From Euzebyaceae bacterium (lineage in GTDB: Bacteria > Actinomycetota > Nitriliruptoria > Euzebyales > Egibacteraceae): DNA of 8,051 bases. The stretch is taken from the NCBI GenBank assembly GCA_013698135.1, contig JACCVM010000136.1:1-8051 (forward strand), given 5' to 3'. The position numbers and the translations under genes were made by a program. The notes below the pieces were generated by a model. The model did not search any database. It worked only from the letters and a program-made list of their open reading frames with translations, and was not told the DNA's origin. Within the stretch, counting starts at the first letter, position 1; the number at the start of each line of letters is the position of its first letter. Below are positions 6,208-8,051 of this stretch, piece by piece.

Positions 6208-6385
6208 GCCCATCCCGAGGACTCTGCCCGCGCGCCGGATGGGCCACACCGCTGTCGTGGCGCGCCGTGCCGTTGCCGCCGCCGGTGATGGGTGCTGCAG
6301 CTACTCACCGGTGATACTCGACGAGCTGTGAGGTCCCGCCGGCATGGTCTGGGCTGGTCTTGGCTGCTCGGGGGAAGGAAACGTG
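6208..6385. promoter_or_regulatory. Divergent intergenic region with palindrome and direct repeat
   Basis: The region lies between the leftward GH13 gene and the rightward methyltransferase and must hold both promoters. TCACCGGTGA at 6305-6314 is a perfect 10-base palindrome. Its half, CCGGTGAT, occurs again at 6282-6289, 26 bases away from the copy at 6308-6315. GATACT at 6313-6318 overlaps the palindrome and could be a -10 element toward the methyltransferase, but no -35 match was seen. This is a plausible operator for a repressor encoded elsewhere; no regulator gene is in the window. Confidence 0.4.
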
Positions 6386-7399
6386 GTGGCGGATAGGGAC
6401 GGCCCGGACCACGGGATCTGGGCTCTGGCGGACCTGGTGACGCCGATGGCAATGCGAGTGGCGGCGACGTTGCGGGTGGCCGACCACATCACGCAGGGCC
6501 TTCGTACGGCTTCGGCGCTGGCTGAGGTGGCGCACGTCGACACCGACACGCTCGATCGCTTGCTGCGACATCTCGTCACCGCAGGAGTGCTCGACCTCGA
6601 CGAGTCCGGCGGGTACACGCTGACCGATCGCGGCGAGTCCCTGCGCGACGACCATCCCTCCGGCATGCAGGCCCTGCTGGACATCGACGGCGCGATCGGT
6701 CGGGCCGATCTGTCCTTCGTTGGGTTGCTGCACTCGGTGCGCACCGGTGAAGCGGCGTTTCCCGTGCAGTTCGGTCGTCCCTTCTGGGACGACCTGGGAT
6801 CCGACCCCAGGCGCACAGCGTCCTTCGAGGCGCAGATGGGTACCGACGTCGCGGCCTGGGCGCCACCCGTGGTCGCGGCCTTCGACTGGGGGTCCCTGGG
6901 GCACGTGATCGATGTCGGAGGCGGCAACGCAACCTTGCTGATGGCGATGCTGCGTGCGTATCCCACGTTGCGGGGCACGGTCTTCGACCAGTCGGGCACC
7001 GCGGAAGCGGCTCGGGCGGCATTGGCTGCCGCGGGTCTGGCTGACCGAGGCGAGGTCATATCCGGGAGCTTCTTCGATCCGCTGCCCTCGGGCGCGGGAG
7101 GCTATGTGCTGTCCGCGATCCTGCACGACTGGGACGACGAGTCGGCCAAGACGATCCTGCGGGGCTGTGCCGAAGCCGCGGGACCAGGCGGCAGGGTGTT
7201 CGTCGTGGAGAAGACCGGGGCCGACGGTGCCTCGCCGTCCACCGAGATGGACCTGCGGATGCTGGTCTACTTCGGTGGCCGTGAACGCGGTGTGGCCGAG
7301 CTCACCTCACTAGCGGCGGACAGCGGTCTGGGCGTCGTGGCGGTGCATCCGGTAGGCGATCTGTCGGTCGTCGAGCTCAGGGAGGCGATCAGGGACTGA
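6386..7399 (+). CDS. SAM-dependent O-methyltransferase (Methyltransf_2 / polyketide tailoring type)
   Basis: Transfers a methyl group from S-adenosylmethionine, in this family usually to a hydroxyl of an aromatic metabolite. From GTG 6386 the product has 337 residues. Residues 10-90 are an all-helical, winged-helix-like dimerisation domain (ALADLVTPMAMRVAATL and TLDRLLRHLVTAGVL). The Rossmann domain follows with motif I HVIDVGGGNATLLMAML (about 174-190; the third family glycine is Ala), GTVFDQ, then GSFFDPLPSG and the family-diagnostic ILHDWDDE. The His of that motif (247) aligns with the catalytic base of plant O-methyltransferases, although bacterial DnrK-type members need not use it. GGRVFVVEK ends the core. 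GTG 6386 has AAGGA six bases upstream; GTG 6383 and ATG 6344 (with GAGGT nine bases upstream) are alternatives. Its stop overlaps the convergent gene by 11 bp. Substrate unknown. Confidence 0.93.
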   Translation: MADRDGPDHGIWALADLVTPMAMRVAATLRVADHITQGLRTASALAEVAHVDTDTLDRLLRHLVTAGVLDLDESGGYTLTDRGESLRDDHPSGMQALLDIDGAIGRADLSFVGLLHSVRTGEAAFPVQFGRPFWDDLGSDPRRTASFEAQMGTDVAAWAPPVVAAFDWGSLGHVIDVGGGNATLLMAMLRAYPTLRGTVFDQSGTAEAARAALAAAGLADRGEVISGSFFDPLPSGAGGYVLSAILHDWDDESAKTILRGCAEAAGPGGRVFVVEKTGADGASPSTEMDLRMLVYFGGRERGVAELTSLAADSGLGVVAVHPVGDLSVVELREAIRD

Positions 7400-8051
7400 A
7401 GTGACCGGCGTCCGCGAGTTCTGTGGCGCGACGGACCAACTCAGCGAGCACGTCGAAGTCGAGGTCGTCGACCCGCTTCGCACGGATGCAGCTCCGCCCG
7501 ACCGAGACCTTGCCCAGCCGGTCCTTGTTGGCCTCCGCCAGGTAACTGCCGCCCTCGGTTGCCGACAGGTAAAGGCTGACGCCCGTCTTGGTGCTGGCCA
7601 CTCCGATGACGAACCAGGCACCCTCCCGGCCGCTGGCGTAGCGGTAGTGGTACGAGCCGTAGCCGAGCGTGGACCCCCACAGCGCCGGCGTGAGTTGCGG
7701 CGCGGTGCGGCGCACCACGTCGTGCACGCGCTGCACGAACTCCCGCCGCTCCTCCGGCAGATCCGCCAGGAACGCGGCAACCACCGGGTCGTCGCCTCGC
7801 CGCTGAGCCACCCGCTGCTTGCCCTGTGCCGACATCGCCATCGACTCCTGGCGGCGCAGGGTCGCGATCTGTTCCGCGCGGCGGAACCGCAGGGCCGACC
7901 AGTCCGCGTCGATCGAGACCTGCCGCACCGCCTCGAAGCCGAGGTCCCCGAGCGGCTGCCAGCCCTGCATCTGGCTGATATCCGAGCGATACCGCTTCGA
8001 GGACTTCTTCGGGTAGGCGAACCACAGCACCGCGTCGTCCGCCAGAGCCGG
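7389..8051 (-). CDS. DUF3052-like plus DUF1801 domain protein (N-terminus beyond window edge)
   Basis: The frame is open at the right edge and shows 220 residues, ending at TGA 7389-7391. Its first visible part (ADDAVLWFAYPKKSSKRY, then IDADWSALRFRRAEQI) has the PKK and W-S-x-L-R-F landmarks I associate with DUF3052-type proteins. A charged linker follows (MSAQGKQRVAQRRGDD). The C-terminal 130 residues look like a DUF1801/YdhG-type domain: VVAAFLADLPEERREFVQRV, ALWGSTLGYGSYHYRY, then a predicted strand-rich core ending VDDLDFDVLAELVRRATE. No catalytic residues are evident. DUF1801 folds resemble frataxin/YdhG and lack a settled function. It converges on the methyltransferase gene with an 11-bp overlap. 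GTG 8028-8030 is an internal codon and not the likely start, because the conserved N-terminal segment continues upstream of it. Confidence 0.85.
   Translation of the reverse strand, partial: PALADDAVLWFAYPKKSSKRYRSDISQMQGWQPLGDLGFEAVRQVSIDADWSALRFRRAEQIATLRRQESMAMSAQGKQRVAQRRGDDPVVAAFLADLPEERREFVQRVHDVVRRTAPQLTPALWGSTLGYGSYHYRYASGREGAWFVIGVASTKTGVSLYLSATEGGSYLAEANKDRLGKVSVGRSCIRAKRVDDLDFDVLAELVRRATELADAGHFSP

Noticed and set aside
5701..6288. Long plus-strand frame opposite the GH13 gene
   Set aside because: Valine/glycine-rich mirror of the GH13 codons, with no motif; GC-rich third positions open such frames by chance.
1..8051. tRNA, rRNA, CRISPR array or phage attachment site
   Set aside because: No cloverleaf, repeat-spacer pattern, rRNA core sequence or integrase was seen on either strand by eye.

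Overview
The window is high-GC DNA with strong G/C third-position bias, GTG starts, short intergenic gaps and gene families typical of Actinobacteria (tandem-GNAT acetyltransferase of the MshD type, VapBC, a TreS-like GH13 enzyme, polyketide-type O-methyltransferase). It reads as an ordinary to mildly accessory chromosomal stretch of an actinomycete; the species cannot be named from sequence alone.

Layout. 1-1000 (minus) is the N-terminal two thirds of a class A FAD monooxygenase resembling rifampicin and polyketide hydroxylases, cut by the window edge. 1001-1446 has no convincing gene. 1447-2308 is a decayed IS5-family insertion sequence whose transposase carries one nonsense codon and three single-base indels. 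2355-3362 and 3457-3837 (plus) encode a two-domain GNAT acetyltransferase and a small VOC-fold protein, separated by hairpins. 3883-4544 (minus) is a Phd/VapB-type antitoxin with a PIN-domain VapC toxin, joined by a GTGA overlap and lying 13 bp behind a TreS-like GH13 glucosidase/glucanotransferase (4558-6207, minus). A divergent intergenic region with a perfect 10-bp palindrome separates GH13 from a SAM-dependent O-methyltransferase (6386-7399, plus). Convergent to that, overlapping by 11 bp, is a protein joining a DUF3052-like segment to a DUF1801 domain, open at the right edge.

The genes do not form one pathway. The monooxygenase, O-methyltransferase, GNAT and VOC proteins are all small-molecule modifying or binding types, so a drug-detoxification or secondary-metabolite link is possible, but they sit on different strands and are split by an IS remnant. 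I did not find a convincing new multi-gene system. The most informative points are the reconstructable decay path of the transposase, a recurring TANNNT box 6-7 nt before three start codons that lack a well-placed Shine-Dalgarno (suggesting leaderless transcripts), and the close coupling of a toxin-antitoxin pair to a carbohydrate enzyme.
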